Shown: in pieces, positions 52,451 through 61,815 of the stretch | How positions within the stretch are numbered: position 1 is the first letter of the stretch | How the letters are laid out: every line of letters begins with the position of its first letter | Assembly (NCBI GenBank): GCA_943362175.1 | Contig: CALRIU020000008.1 | Location: 124,001 to 188,000 of the forward strand | Source of the DNA: UBA4416 sp943362175 | GTDB lineage: Bacteria > Bacteroidota > Bacteroidia > B-17B0 > Aurantibacillaceae | Direction: 5' to 3' | Length of the DNA stretch: 64,000 nucleotides | Position numbers and translations under genes: made by a program | The notes under the pieces: model-generated | What the model was told of the DNA's origin: nothing | What the model saw: only the letters and a program-made list of their open reading frames with translations | The model's database searches: none

Positions 52451-53698
52451 TCATCGCTTCAGGATCTTTTCATAAACCGTACCCGCTTTGCTTTCCACCG
52501 AAATGAAATACAGGCCGGATTTCAGATGCTGCCATGGCAGCTCATCCTGGAGCACCGCAGCATTCCATACTTTGCGTTCCAAGATCTCTCCAAGCGTATT
52601 GATCACAACCAACTGTTTCAGCTCAGAAGCAGAGCGGATGCTTAAGACATCGCTTACCGGGTTTGGGTACAGGCTGATGGCTCCACTGTTTTGAAGATCA
52701 GCGACGGAGGTAGGTCCCCCGATGGTGAGTTGAAGGCTGTCTTTTTTGCAGCCGTTGCGGGCTACCAGCTTTACCGTGTAGGGAGCATTTCCCGTAAAGG
52801 TATGTGTAGGTGAAGTTTGTGTGCTTCCGAAGCTCCACACATAGTGCGTGGCATTTTTTGAGGTGTTCTGAAAGGAATACACCTTGTTCCCCAGGCTTGT
52901 ATAGGTAAATTGAGGCACAACCGTCGTTGAGTTGAGGTTCCATAAATCGACGCTGTCTAAAACAGTGCTGCTGGCAGTAGCTCTCATGGCTGCGGCATCT
53001 GTGGCATTTAGGCTTGCAGTATAAGTGGAGCTGTTGGCGGCTTTCAGGAAGATGCTGCTATAGAACACGCTGGCCGCAAGGTAGGTGCCCGCAAAGCTCG
53101 GATGGCTTTCATCCGGGTCATAGAGATTGAGTGTTGGGTTACTGGCCCTGATTTTTTTCCAGGCAACGCCCACAGGCGCTACACCGGTCATAAAGCTGTC
53201 TTTAAACAGCATATAGCTTTCACGAAGCCTGGCCTGCATCCCGGCGTAGGTACATAAAGGCGCATAGAAGCCGCAGTTGGCGGCATCTCCGTTTTGTCTG
53301 CCCCAGGTCATATAAAACAAAATATTTGCGCAGGGGAGGTATTTTCTAACACTGTCCACCAGCCGCTCGCCATAAGGATATGTACCCGACATGACCTGGG
53401 CCGGAGGAAAGGAAGGCTCCTGGCTTTGCGCCTGCAGTACCACCACGTCCCAGCTCTGGCTTTTAATCTTGGACAGCGTTGTGGCATTGGTGCTGTGGTT
53501 TTGAAAGGTATAGCCGCCGGGGGCGCTGCTATCGTAAACAACAGTATCACCCAGGCTTAAAGCCAGGTCGGTGAGTACCTGCGGCAGGTTGTTGACATAG
53601 GTATAACTATTGCCGATAAATAACACTTTCTTTTTTTTCTGTGCCTGCGCAGATAAAGCAAACGCGATCAGGCAAATTCCTGCGTAGAGTAATTTCAT
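52451..53698 (-). CDS. Secreted SGNH-like hydrolase with PKD and T9SS type A sorting domain
   Basis: This is a 415-residue exported protein. Its parts are a signal peptide (AGICLIAFALSAQAQ), an SGNH/GDSL-like domain (~20-235) with the nucleophile block FIGNSYTY and the Asp-His block DESHPSFAGTYLAA, a PKD-like domain (~265-330; FQNTSKNATHYVWSFG), and a C-terminal Por secretion tail (SLYPNPVSDVLSIRS ... EKILKR). The T9SS would carry it to the surface. The substrate may be an acetylated polysaccharide, by analogy only. TAGCTTTG (53710-53703) lies only 4 bases before the start codon. Confidence 0.9.
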   Translation of the reverse strand: MKLLYAGICLIAFALSAQAQKKKKVLFIGNSYTYVNNLPQVLTDLALSLGDTVVYDSSAPGGYTFQNHSTNATTLSKIKSQSWDVVVLQAQSQEPSFPPAQVMSGTYPYGERLVDSVRKYLPCANILFYMTWGRQNGDAANCGFYAPLCTYAGMQARLRESYMLFKDSFMTGVAPVGVAWKKIRASNPTLNLYDPDESHPSFAGTYLAASVFYSSIFLKAANSSTYTASLNATDAAAMRATASSTVLDSVDLWNLNSTTVVPQFTYTSLGNKVYSFQNTSKNATHYVWSFGSTQTSPTHTFTGNAPYTVKLVARNGCKKDSLQLTIGGPTSVADLQNSGAISLYPNPVSDVLSIRSASELKQLVVINTLGEILERKVWNAAVLQDELPWQHLKSGLYFISVESKAGTVYEKILKR

Positions 53699-53873
53699 AG
53701 GACAAAGCTAAGTTTCATTTTCAAAACGAAAACAGGTTTAAGTCGCAGCTTATTGGAATCTTATAGTAGGCGTCTTAAAACGCTTTGTGGTCGAGGGGTT
53801 CAGGGGATATAACTTTTTTTGAAGAAAGGGTGACTTATTGAATGCTGTTTTTTGATGAGTGAAAGGATCAGCC

Positions 53874-56009
53874 TTACCTCTTCTTTTTCAAAAGACGTTT
53901 TCGGTAACGTGGAATTTCCTTGAGTGAAAGCTTGACGTCCCGTGTTTGAAAAGCAAGGCTCTTTATGGCTTCCCTGTATCCATATTGCACGCCCCGGTTG
54001 ATCTCGTAGTAGCGGTGCCGCTCCAGGTCATTCTCTATGGCAATGAGGTCGAGCACGCCGCTTTGCTTATGTTTGAGCTGTTGCAGTCCCAGCCAGGTTG
54101 TGGTAAGTTTGGGATAGTTGCCGGCAACCCAGCAAAAATCGGATTCAGCATCTTTGATGATGTCCTCTTTATATTGTCCGAGCTCTTCATGGCTCAGCAC
54201 TTTGGCCCTGAGCAATTCGCGCTTGTATTGCAGGCATTCGTTCTGAAGCTTGGTTTTGGCTTTGATGAGCACCGTAATGGTTTTGAAACGTGCAAAGGCT
54301 TCTGCGGAAGGCCTGTAAACCGTATTGTCCAGGCCTTCTCCATAACGCGCTTCGCAGGCAGGAATCGTTTTGCGGATATCGACGATCACTTTTTTGTAAT
54401 TGTCTTTCAGCCTCCGGCGCCATGCGATGCTTTTGGAAAAAGGTGCCGCGATAGAATCGTGGTAGTTGACCTGCTGCCAGATATTCAGCGAGGCACCCAG
54501 GATCAGGGAGTCGAAAGCCTGTTTGTTGAGGCTGATGGCCGTAGAGAGCGTATCCAGCTGCGCTTCTTTTTTGGTGAGCTCTCTCTGTATCCCATTCAGC
54601 GTTTGGATCGGGTAAGGCTTCAGCTTATCGGTTTTAATAGCAGTCTTAAAGCGCCTGGTACGTGATGCCTTCTTCAGGTAGGTATGCGCATAGGCCACGC
54701 CCTGTGACAGCAAAATAGTATAATTCCTGGTATGATTCAGGGTGAGCCTTACCTTTTTAGACATAAACCCGCTATGTCCTTTATTTTCTTTCAGTAATAA
54801 AGCCATTTTGCGCTTGTTCTTGGCCTTATGCATGTGTACGGCCGACTTCATGTCGCTCTTGCTTTGCCTCAGGCTATAGTAGGCGTTAGAATACGATGCC
54901 GTTGCACTGTCCAGGAACTGCATCTGAGAGAGGGAGTCTTTTTCCGCATGCGCCTGCCGCCAGTTAATCAGCCCGATCTGGTCTTCGCAAAGCGTGGTCA
55001 CGAAATGATTGTGAGTGTTAAATGATCGGCTTCGCGTATTCAGGTCCTGCCATTGTTGTTTGCGGTTGAGGGTCGCATAACGGTCGCATTCGGCGCATTC
55101 CACACCCTGCCGGTTTTGCGATTTCAGTGTGCTGTCGTTAAAATAGTACCAGGCACTGTCTGTTTCCAGCTCGCGGAAGCTGCGTGTGTCACCCAGGTTC
55201 CAGATGGGATTATCCGGTACATGCGTTATGGCGAATAGCCCTGGTTCGCTGAGGTAAAAATCTTTGGTAATGCCTTTCCTGAAAACCCGCTTCACCCGGA
55301 TCGGCAGCATGGCCATACGCTTGCGGAGGATGCGGTTGAAATAGCGCTGCTTATAATAGAAGGTTGGGCCTGATTCCTCCCCGCAAATGGTTTTGAGTTT
55401 CCAGCGCCAGCGGTTGCGGATCTTTTTCTTTTTCAATTTTTCGGGATGCTTCTCAAACCAGCGCATGATCCACTTCGCCATCGGGGTGAGCTCGTAGTCT
55501 GTTTTTCCTTTGCTCCAGGTGGCGTCATACACGTACCACAGGCCATCCAGCTTCACCGCGCTCCAGGCATGGTTGTGTATGTAGATGGTATCGTTTACGT
55601 CAAACAATTCATCTTTGGCATAGCCATATACCGTGACGTTGGTAATACCTGCCAGCATACAAAGTGTATCCATCAGGTTGGCATAGCCGAGGCAGATCGT
55701 ACGCTTTGTTTTCAGGATGCGTTGAATGCTGCCGGGGATAGGAGCAGTGGGCAGATAGAATTCGTTGTAGTCGTAAGAAATGTTGGTGCTTACCCAGGTA
55801 AAGATCGCATCGAATTTTTCCTGGTCGCCGGTTTTGCCTTGCGTCAGTTTTTTCACGAGTTGCTCCGCATCTGTTTCGGTACGCTTTTTAAAGGACACCT
55901 CTTTGGTGGTGTAGGGAAGAAGGTCCGGATCTGTGGGCGTCTGGCCGTAGAGGAAGCTTGTCGCGCCAACCAGGAAAACCAGTGGGAGCAGGAGTATCCG
56001 AAAGACCAT
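53874..56009 (-). CDS. Secreted transglutaminase-like domain protein
   Basis: This 711-residue protein has a signal peptide (FRILLLPLVFLVGATSFLYG). A transglutaminase-like core lies at ~60-180 with the catalytic Cys in TICLGYANLMDTLC, His in IHNHAWSAVKLDG and Asp in YVYDATWSKG. The remaining 500 residues are mostly helical, rich in Lys, Arg and Tyr, with a CAECDRY motif. It may act as a protease, amidase or crosslinking enzyme in the envelope. The start ATG overlaps the stop of the archaemetzincin gene (TGATG), so the two are translated together. Confidence 0.86.
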   Translation of the reverse strand: MVFRILLLPLVFLVGATSFLYGQTPTDPDLLPYTTKEVSFKKRTETDAEQLVKKLTQGKTGDQEKFDAIFTWVSTNISYDYNEFYLPTAPIPGSIQRILKTKRTICLGYANLMDTLCMLAGITNVTVYGYAKDELFDVNDTIYIHNHAWSAVKLDGLWYVYDATWSKGKTDYELTPMAKWIMRWFEKHPEKLKKKKIRNRWRWKLKTICGEESGPTFYYKQRYFNRILRKRMAMLPIRVKRVFRKGITKDFYLSEPGLFAITHVPDNPIWNLGDTRSFRELETDSAWYYFNDSTLKSQNRQGVECAECDRYATLNRKQQWQDLNTRSRSFNTHNHFVTTLCEDQIGLINWRQAHAEKDSLSQMQFLDSATASYSNAYYSLRQSKSDMKSAVHMHKAKNKRKMALLLKENKGHSGFMSKKVRLTLNHTRNYTILLSQGVAYAHTYLKKASRTRRFKTAIKTDKLKPYPIQTLNGIQRELTKKEAQLDTLSTAISLNKQAFDSLILGASLNIWQQVNYHDSIAAPFSKSIAWRRRLKDNYKKVIVDIRKTIPACEARYGEGLDNTVYRPSAEAFARFKTITVLIKAKTKLQNECLQYKRELLRAKVLSHEELGQYKEDIIKDAESDFCWVAGNYPKLTTTWLGLQQLKHKQSGVLDLIAIENDLERHRYYEINRGVQYGYREAIKSLAFQTRDVKLSLKEIPRYRKRLLKKKR

Positions 56010-56617
56010 CACAATGCCCAGCCTTTGCTTATGAGGTATTGCCTGCAGCTATTGCAGAATCCCCTGAGTTCGTTCGTGTGATTTTTACCTTCCGCATCGC
56101 GCATGTAGCAGGTTTTTTCAGGGCAGTGCTTCAGCCCCTGTGTGTGACCCAGCTCATGGATGGCGATCTTGTAAAGCTGGTCCGGGGTATTTGTTTTCGA
56201 TAACCTGAAAGTCGAGGCCACGCAGGCATTACCCGGGCAGAGGCCTAAGCCCATGATCCCGTAATCGCTGATTGTTCCTTTCGTCCAGCTGATGTCTTTG
56301 GTGGTAAGCGCCATCGTGACATGGCCGGGAGTACACCGCCTGTTCAGGTAATTCACCAGGCTGTCGGCGCGGTAGCGGTTCCTGGCTTTGTAATAGGCCT
56401 GCGGTGGGATTGGGATGGCTTTTTTGAGCTCCACCTTCGGGTAGCGTTTTTTAATTTCCTGAAGCACGTCATTTACCTGATCGTCACTTACATCCGAAAA
56501 CGGCTGGATGTCGATGGTAATAGCGGGAGCGCGTTGGGTCATGGGTTCGGGGTTGTTGCAACCAAAGAAGCAAAAAACAAAACACATGCCATAAATGAAA
56601 AGAAGCAGAAATCTCAT
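56009..56617 (-). CDS. Archaemetzincin-like zinc metalloprotease lipoprotein
   Basis: This 202-residue protein has a lipoprotein-type leader ending FFGC (Cys20). The extended zinc motif HELGHTQGLKH has ligands His154, His158 and His164, with Glu155 as catalytic base. It is followed by C165, C170-Y-M and C188xxC191, the cysteine pattern of archaemetzincins (HExxHxxGxxHCx4CxM...CxxC). Archaemetzincins are usually intracellular; an exported lipoprotein form is unusual. A TATCTTTA element lies at 56760-56767. The gene overlaps the transglutaminase-like gene. Confidence 0.87.
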   Translation of the reverse strand: MRFLLLFIYGMCFVFCFFGCNNPEPMTQRAPAITIDIQPFSDVSDDQVNDVLQEIKKRYPKVELKKAIPIPPQAYYKARNRYRADSLVNYLNRRCTPGHVTMALTTKDISWTKGTISDYGIMGLGLCPGNACVASTFRLSKTNTPDQLYKIAIHELGHTQGLKHCPEKTCYMRDAEGKNHTNELRGFCNSCRQYLISKGWAL

Positions 56618-56825
56618 GGCTTATTTTTTGTCAAAAGTTTCAGGTCCCGATCTGCCAGGATGATCACAGGTCGATAATCCATATATGAGTAACATGGCAT
56701 AGAGTATCCGAAGAGCATAAGATAATAATAGAGATGAATGTATAGCGCCGGAAGTTCCCTAAAGATACAAAAAATCTGAGCCCGGTTTCCCCTTCCGGAG
56801 CAGGATAAATTCTTCCGGGAGAATT

Positions 56826-57194
56826 CTATTTTTTTGCGTCCACTTCTTTTTTCCGGAATTTCAAAAGCGCTTTGATGAAGTCCATAGGCAAAGGCTTGTC
56901 ATTAGGAAACTGGATCACCGATTTCGACACCTTAAGGCCTTTCAGCTCTGTGGCAAACTCTTTCAGCAAGGCTTCGCTCCAAGGATTTGAAAGGCTGAGG
57001 TGATTCTCAAAAGCCGCATAATAAATCAGAAAGGCCTTTCCGATCTTAAAAGCCGGAATCTGGTAGCTGATGACCTCTTCTGCTTCAGGAGCAATGTTGT
57101 GTATCACATCGCGCACTTTTTGCATGCGCTCTGCTGCCTCTTCAGGAAAGGCAGCGTGATACCGGTCGATGGTCTTATAATCTGTTTTTGCCAT
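56826..57194 (-). CDS. DUF1801/YdhG-like protein
   Basis: This is a 122-residue cytoplasmic protein with the family opening TIDRYHAAFPEEAAERMQKVRDVIH and the EVISYQIPAFK and DKPLPMDFIKALLKFR segments. Members include the iron-chaperone-like YdhG of Bacillus; activity is not established here. It is last in a tight minus-strand group of three small genes, 12 bases after the VOC gene. Confidence 0.85.
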   Translation of the reverse strand: MAKTDYKTIDRYHAAFPEEAAERMQKVRDVIHNIAPEAEEVISYQIPAFKIGKAFLIYYAAFENHLSLSNPWSEALLKEFATELKGLKVSKSVIQFPNDKPLPMDFIKALLKFRKKEVDAKK

Positions 57195-57206
57195 GCATGG
57201 TGGTAT

Positions 57207-57587
57207 TTAAGAGCTTATTTTTAAAGGGCTTATGATAATCCCATAACTATCCGGATCTTTTATCAGGACCCCGTTTTGGTTCCAGTAAGGATTTTTGGCT
57301 CTGTAGGTTTTGCTGCAATTCGTTTCTATCCTCTTCAACATGTCGTTATACTCCGTTTGGGTTGCCGGGTAGAAGACGAGTAAATCATCTTCATCCGGCG
57401 TATGCTCTGCCGGTGTTTCCGATTGAGTGAACTCCAGGTGCCAGCTCAGGTCTTTTTTACCTAAAAAGATGCCGTCATAGCCATCATGATCTTTGAAGTC
57501 TCCCAGAATATCAAGCCCGATGATGTCACAATAGAATGTTGTCAGTTGAGCGATGCGGTTGGTATGCCTGGCGATTCTAAGTTGCAT
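57207..57587 (-). CDS. VOC family (glyoxalase/bleomycin-resistance fold) protein
   Basis: This 126-residue protein has the two babab modules of the vicinal-oxygen-chelate fold: LTTFYCDIIGLDIL in the first and NPYWNQNGVLIKDPDSYGIII in the second. In the usual metal positions I see His and Glu in LSWHLEF but no clear acidic ligand near the end, so enzymatic activity is uncertain. It lies between the DUF2200 and DUF1801 genes. Confidence 0.85.
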   Translation of the reverse strand: MQLRIARHTNRIAQLTTFYCDIIGLDILGDFKDHDGYDGIFLGKKDLSWHLEFTQSETPAEHTPDEDDLLVFYPATQTEYNDMLKRIETNCSKTYRAKNPYWNQNGVLIKDPDSYGIIISPLKISS

Positions 57588-57610
57588 GTTGCTATGAGTT
57601 TGGTGTTTGC

Positions 57611-57967
57611 TTAACTTCTTAAAATCTTTTCCATGGCCTTTCCTTTCGCCAGCTCATCAATCAGCTTATCCAGGTAGCGCATCTTCTGAATAACAGGATC
57701 TTCAATCTCTTCCACACGGTAGCCGCAAATCACGCCCGTAATTTTTGAAGTATTCGGATTCATCTGCGGTGCCTCTGCGAAAAAAGTCTCGAAATCATTC
57801 TTTTTGTCGATTTGCTGCTGCAGGGTTTTTGCCGTGTAGCCTGTCAGCCAGAAAATGATCTCATCCACCTCTGCCTTGCGGCGTCCCTTTTTCTCCGCTT
57901 TCTGGATGTATAAAGGATAGACGCTGGAAAATAGCAGTTTATAAATTCTTTCTTTATCCGTTTTCAT
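57611..57967 (-). CDS. DUF2200 family protein
   Basis: This 118-residue cytoplasmic protein shows the DUF2200 pattern: RIYKLLFSSVYPLYIQKAEKKGR at the start, then EIIFWLTGYT, FFAEAPQMNPN, CGYRVEEIEDPVIQKMRYLDKLIDELAKGK. Function is unknown. It heads the three-gene group, 23 bases before the VOC gene. Confidence 0.9.
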   Translation of the reverse strand: MKTDKERIYKLLFSSVYPLYIQKAEKKGRRKAEVDEIIFWLTGYTAKTLQQQIDKKNDFETFFAEAPQMNPNTSKITGVICGYRVEEIEDPVIQKMRYLDKLIDELAKGKAMEKILRS

Positions 57968-58016
57968 GACGTGTTATGAGTAGCGTACAACTAAAAGTAG
58001 TAATTTCGATGGAAAT

Positions 58017-58049
58017 AAAAAAGCCGCTGCGATCCATCGCAGCGGCTTT
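58017..58049 (-). terminator. Terminator of the SMC-like gene
   Basis: AAAGCCGCTGCG (58020-58031) and its complement (58038-58049) enclose a 6-base loop. On the minus strand a T-run follows, 20 bases past the stop. Confidence 0.9.
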
Positions 58050-58068
58050 CCAATAAGCATGTATCGCC

Positions 58069-61000
58069 TTATGCCTCCACTTCCGTCACAATGCTCGGGA
58101 AGATCCGGACGTTGTTGTTCTCCTCCCTGCGGAACTGGTAGGTGAATTTGTAATGCGCCTCCAGTCCGGATTTATTCGGCAATCCGTTAATCATCATAAT
58201 ATTCCGGTTCTTTGCAAAACGCAGTAATTCCCTCAGGTAGTGAGCGGAGATCTGTCCCACCTCGTCAATGATACAGTGTACCTTAAATTCTGTACTTCCG
58301 CGGTGCGAGGATTCCTTGATGAACACGTGCAGGAGCGTAATGTAAATGATCGCTTTCACGAGAATATCCGTTCCGGTACTGCCGATACTGTCGATCTTAT
58401 GCGTCCAGCCCGTTTCGTTCATGCCCTCCTTGATGTTGAAGCGCAGCTCGAACAGATCCTGTAAGCGGATCTCTTCCTGTTCCTGCTCTTTGATGGCGGT
58501 ACGCAGCTGGTCCAGCAATTTCACGGCGCGTGTGCTGATCTCGCGGTTCTTATGCGTAGCGAAATCGGTGTTGAACAAGCCTTCGTTGTATACCAGGCCG
58601 TTCTCTTCGCGGAACTCCTGGATCCGTTTTAAAAGCTTGTACACCTTATTATCCGAATCCTCCAGGCGGATTTTGATGAACTCGATCAGTTTCGATTCCT
58701 CGAACTCCGCCTTCTTGAAGTCTTCCGCAATCAATGTAATGATGTGCTGGATCTTGTCTTTTTGTCCGCTCAGCTCTTTTACTTTGGTAGCAATACTGTC
58801 CGTTACCAAACCAATCTGTGTGGCCGTTTCCGCAATCGACAATTCGATTTTATTCTCGTTGATAAAGGCACGCAGGTTTTGCGCAAAGCGTTCGTATTCG
58901 CCTTGTGTGGCGTCATTACGGATAATAAAGTTGAAGTGGTTATCGAGGCGGAACTTGCCGGCAAACTCGTTCACGTAACGCTGGAAAGCGCCGTACTCCT
59001 CATTGAAGTGCGAATCGTTTTTCAGGAGCTGTGTACACAGGTCCATCACGCTGTAGTTGGTTTTCTTCGGTTCGGCCCTTTCAATAATGTCTGCGTATTT
59101 GTTAAACACAGGCGTCTCGCGGAAGTTCTTCGTGAAGTAGTTGATCCCGTTGTTGAACTCGATCAGCTCCTCTTCCAGGGCGCGCTTCTGCTTGTTCAGC
59201 TCCATGCGGCGCACGTTGTATTTGCGGGCAATCTCCTCCAGCTCTGCGCTCAGGTCGTTGGCCGTTTTTACATATTCGTCTTTTTTCTGGATCAGGTCCG
59301 GCAATTTATCGAAGATCTCGCGCTTATCTTTTAAGTAATCGCTGACAATCTGCGAATACTGCTCAATCTCTTTCAATGCTTCCTGCAATTCCCTGATGCG
59401 GGCATCGATCTTTTTGATCTCCTTGCTGTCAACCCCTTTTTCCTTGAAGTTCGATTCTTTTTCGTTGCTTAAGCTGGCTTCCTTCTCCTCGTATTCCTTC
59501 ACCTGGTTTTTCTTTTCCACTTCCAGCTCGTTGATCTCGGTTTCCTGCCTGCCTTTCAGGTCGGCCAGACGCTCGTCGTTAAAGGCTTTCAGCTTATCGA
59601 GCTGGGTATTGAAATCGTTGAGGATGTTATTTTTCTTTTTGTTTAAGATGGCCAGCTCCTCTTCGATCAGGTTCACTTTTTGTTTATTGCCGGTCAGCGA
59701 TTCTTCGATCTCCGAACTCGCCCGCTGTTTCCAGTCTTCGATTTCGAGGATCAGTTTTTTCTCGCGTTTGTCGGCAAGCTCCAGGGAGTAGTTCAATACT
59801 TTCAGGTCTTCCTTCAGTTCGCCCAGCTGCTTCCCGAATTTATCCGCAGCAACCATTTTCTCCTCGTTGTTGGCTGCCTGGAACTGGTTCATGGCCTCTT
59901 CCAGGTCACGGATCATGGCCAGGCGCTCGTTCTTCTCAAACTGGTATTCCTCGATGGTTTTAGAAACCACGTTCACTTCATCCAGCTTTAAGTTCAGTCC
60001 GTAGAACGAAGCCACGGCGCCTTCCACCTTGGTAGGGTTCAGGTCGGTGCGGAATAACAACTCCTCGTTCACCACCTTACCGATCGTGGTGTGCCAGTCT
60101 TTCACATGTTTCTCCAGGTAACCGTAGAAGGCGTCGTGCTGCACGTTCAGCTTGTCCTCAATCGCTTTGATCTCTGCTTTGATGCGGATGATCTCGTTAT
60201 TCGTTTTCTGGATCTGGTTGGATAAAGACGATTTTAATTTTTGCTCTAAGTTTTCCCATTCCTTCTGGTTCGTCTGAACCAGGTTGGTTTTGATGGCGCG
60301 CTCCGATTTGTTCTTGTAGTTGATCGCTCTGAGCTCCGCCAGCTCCGTTTCCTGCGCTTTGATCTCCGTCTCGTAGAAGCGGGTGTTGCGGATGACCTTT
60401 TCCTCCGCTTTCAGCTCGTTGAACTCGATCTGCTTTGCGGTTACTTCCGCATTGAGGTTCACCAGGGCATCTTCACGCTTTTGCTTAAGCTCCGTATCTT
60501 TTTTCGAAAACTCGTTTTTCTGCAGGAGCTGCAGCTCATTATAATGGTTGAAGATCTCTCCCGTTCTGGAGTTGATTTTATTGATGTACGCCGTTTTATC
60601 GTTGCGCAATTGCTCGATCAGGGATGAATACTTCATCTCGATGTTCTGTACATTCGAGGTGAGCGATTCATATTCGCGGCGGGCGATGTTCAGGTCTACC
60701 TGCAGTTTCTCACGCTCCGAGTTTTTCTCAACGGCCTGCTCGATATTTTTCTCTTTGTACTCTTTTAATTTTTTGTTCGCATCGCGGATCGTCCGGTCAT
60801 AATAACCGATCTCCTCGCGCACATCCTTTTGCTTTTCTTCGAGCGCTGTCTTTTGCTCCTCGTGGGCTTCCGCCAGCTTATCCAGCTCCTCCTCTTTTTC
60901 CTTCGCCGCTTTAATTACCGCTTCGTTCTGTGTTTCCGCGTAACGCAGGCTGCTTCCCAGCTTGTCGGCCATTTCCATCTGTGCGCCTTTCAGCATGTGT

Positions 61001-61752
61001 ACCTGGTCGTATTTCTTATCGATGAACTCGATGAGCTGCTGCGATTCTTTTTTCAGGTACGTTTCGATATCCGAATACTTCTCGTTGAACTGGCGCAGCT
61101 GGCGCTCTACCTGCTCCAGCTTGATCGAGCTGTTCTCCGTAGTCAGGGAGTTCGCAATGAAATCCTTGATGAAGCGGCTGTCGATGCTGCTCTTGGAGCT
61201 TAAGAACACATTCGTGATCGATTTCGGAATGTTCTGGTATTTCTCATTCCCTTTCAGGATATGAAATTTGGAGAGCTGCTTATCCGTTTCTGTGCCGTAC
61301 AGGATATTACGGTAGCGCTCGAAGGTGTCGATCTGGTTGGAAATAAAGATCCCGCGCTTGTCGAAGCCGGAGATCACTTCTTTGATCTTAAGCGCCTCGT
61401 CGTTCTCGTTGAAGAAAAAATCCGGGTTGTAAGCCGCGTCCACGAAGCGGAACACCAGCTTGTTATGGCGGTACACAATCACAAAGAAAGGCTTTTCCTC
61501 CGTGCTGATCTCATAGATCAGGTAGGAGTTCTCATAACGGAAGTAGTGTTCCTCAAACGGCTTTTGGGAAGCCGAGATTCCCAGGCCACGGCTATTGGCG
61601 CTGTAAAAGAACAGGATCGCCCTTTGCAGCGATGTCTTTCCGAAGTTATTCGTCCCTACGAAACAGGTATTCCCACTTAATTCAATATCCGCGTACTTCA
61701 CATTCGCGATATTGATCTCTACAATTCTGTTTAAAATTCTTACGTTTTCCAT
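58069..61752 (-). CDS. SMC/MukB-like ATPase (MksB/JetC type)
   Basis: This is a 1,227-residue protein of SMC layout. The Walker A GTNNFGKTS is at residues 33-41, there are long coiled coils (~215-555 and ~620-960) around a central hinge-like part, and a C-terminal head has a signature-like SIGSTGTD (1122-1129) and Walker B CIIDEVG (1160-1166). The ABC signature is not the classical LSGGQ, as in MksB/JetC proteins. With the MksE-like gene upstream it should form a condensin-like complex acting on DNA. No JetD/MksG nuclease lies downstream, where DUF2200 begins. Confidence 0.8.
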   Translation of the reverse strand: MENVRILNRIVEINIANVKYADIELSGNTCFVGTNNFGKTSLQRAILFFYSANSRGLGISASQKPFEEHYFRYENSYLIYEISTEEKPFFVIVYRHNKLVFRFVDAAYNPDFFFNENDEALKIKEVISGFDKRGIFISNQIDTFERYRNILYGTETDKQLSKFHILKGNEKYQNIPKSITNVFLSSKSSIDSRFIKDFIANSLTTENSSIKLEQVERQLRQFNEKYSDIETYLKKESQQLIEFIDKKYDQVHMLKGAQMEMADKLGSSLRYAETQNEAVIKAAKEKEEELDKLAEAHEEQKTALEEKQKDVREEIGYYDRTIRDANKKLKEYKEKNIEQAVEKNSEREKLQVDLNIARREYESLTSNVQNIEMKYSSLIEQLRNDKTAYINKINSRTGEIFNHYNELQLLQKNEFSKKDTELKQKREDALVNLNAEVTAKQIEFNELKAEEKVIRNTRFYETEIKAQETELAELRAINYKNKSERAIKTNLVQTNQKEWENLEQKLKSSLSNQIQKTNNEIIRIKAEIKAIEDKLNVQHDAFYGYLEKHVKDWHTTIGKVVNEELLFRTDLNPTKVEGAVASFYGLNLKLDEVNVVSKTIEEYQFEKNERLAMIRDLEEAMNQFQAANNEEKMVAADKFGKQLGELKEDLKVLNYSLELADKREKKLILEIEDWKQRASSEIEESLTGNKQKVNLIEEELAILNKKKNNILNDFNTQLDKLKAFNDERLADLKGRQETEINELEVEKKNQVKEYEEKEASLSNEKESNFKEKGVDSKEIKKIDARIRELQEALKEIEQYSQIVSDYLKDKREIFDKLPDLIQKKDEYVKTANDLSAELEEIARKYNVRRMELNKQKRALEEELIEFNNGINYFTKNFRETPVFNKYADIIERAEPKKTNYSVMDLCTQLLKNDSHFNEEYGAFQRYVNEFAGKFRLDNHFNFIIRNDATQGEYERFAQNLRAFINENKIELSIAETATQIGLVTDSIATKVKELSGQKDKIQHIITLIAEDFKKAEFEESKLIEFIKIRLEDSDNKVYKLLKRIQEFREENGLVYNEGLFNTDFATHKNREISTRAVKLLDQLRTAIKEQEQEEIRLQDLFELRFNIKEGMNETGWTHKIDSIGSTGTDILVKAIIYITLLHVFIKESSHRGSTEFKVHCIIDEVGQISAHYLRELLRFAKNRNIMMINGLPNKSGLEAHYKFTYQFRREENNNVRIFPSIVTEVEA

Positions 61753-61815
61753 TTCTTATATGCCGCTCAGGCGGCGCTTTCTTTAATTGTTCGTTTGTTG
61801 TCCGGGGCATTACGA

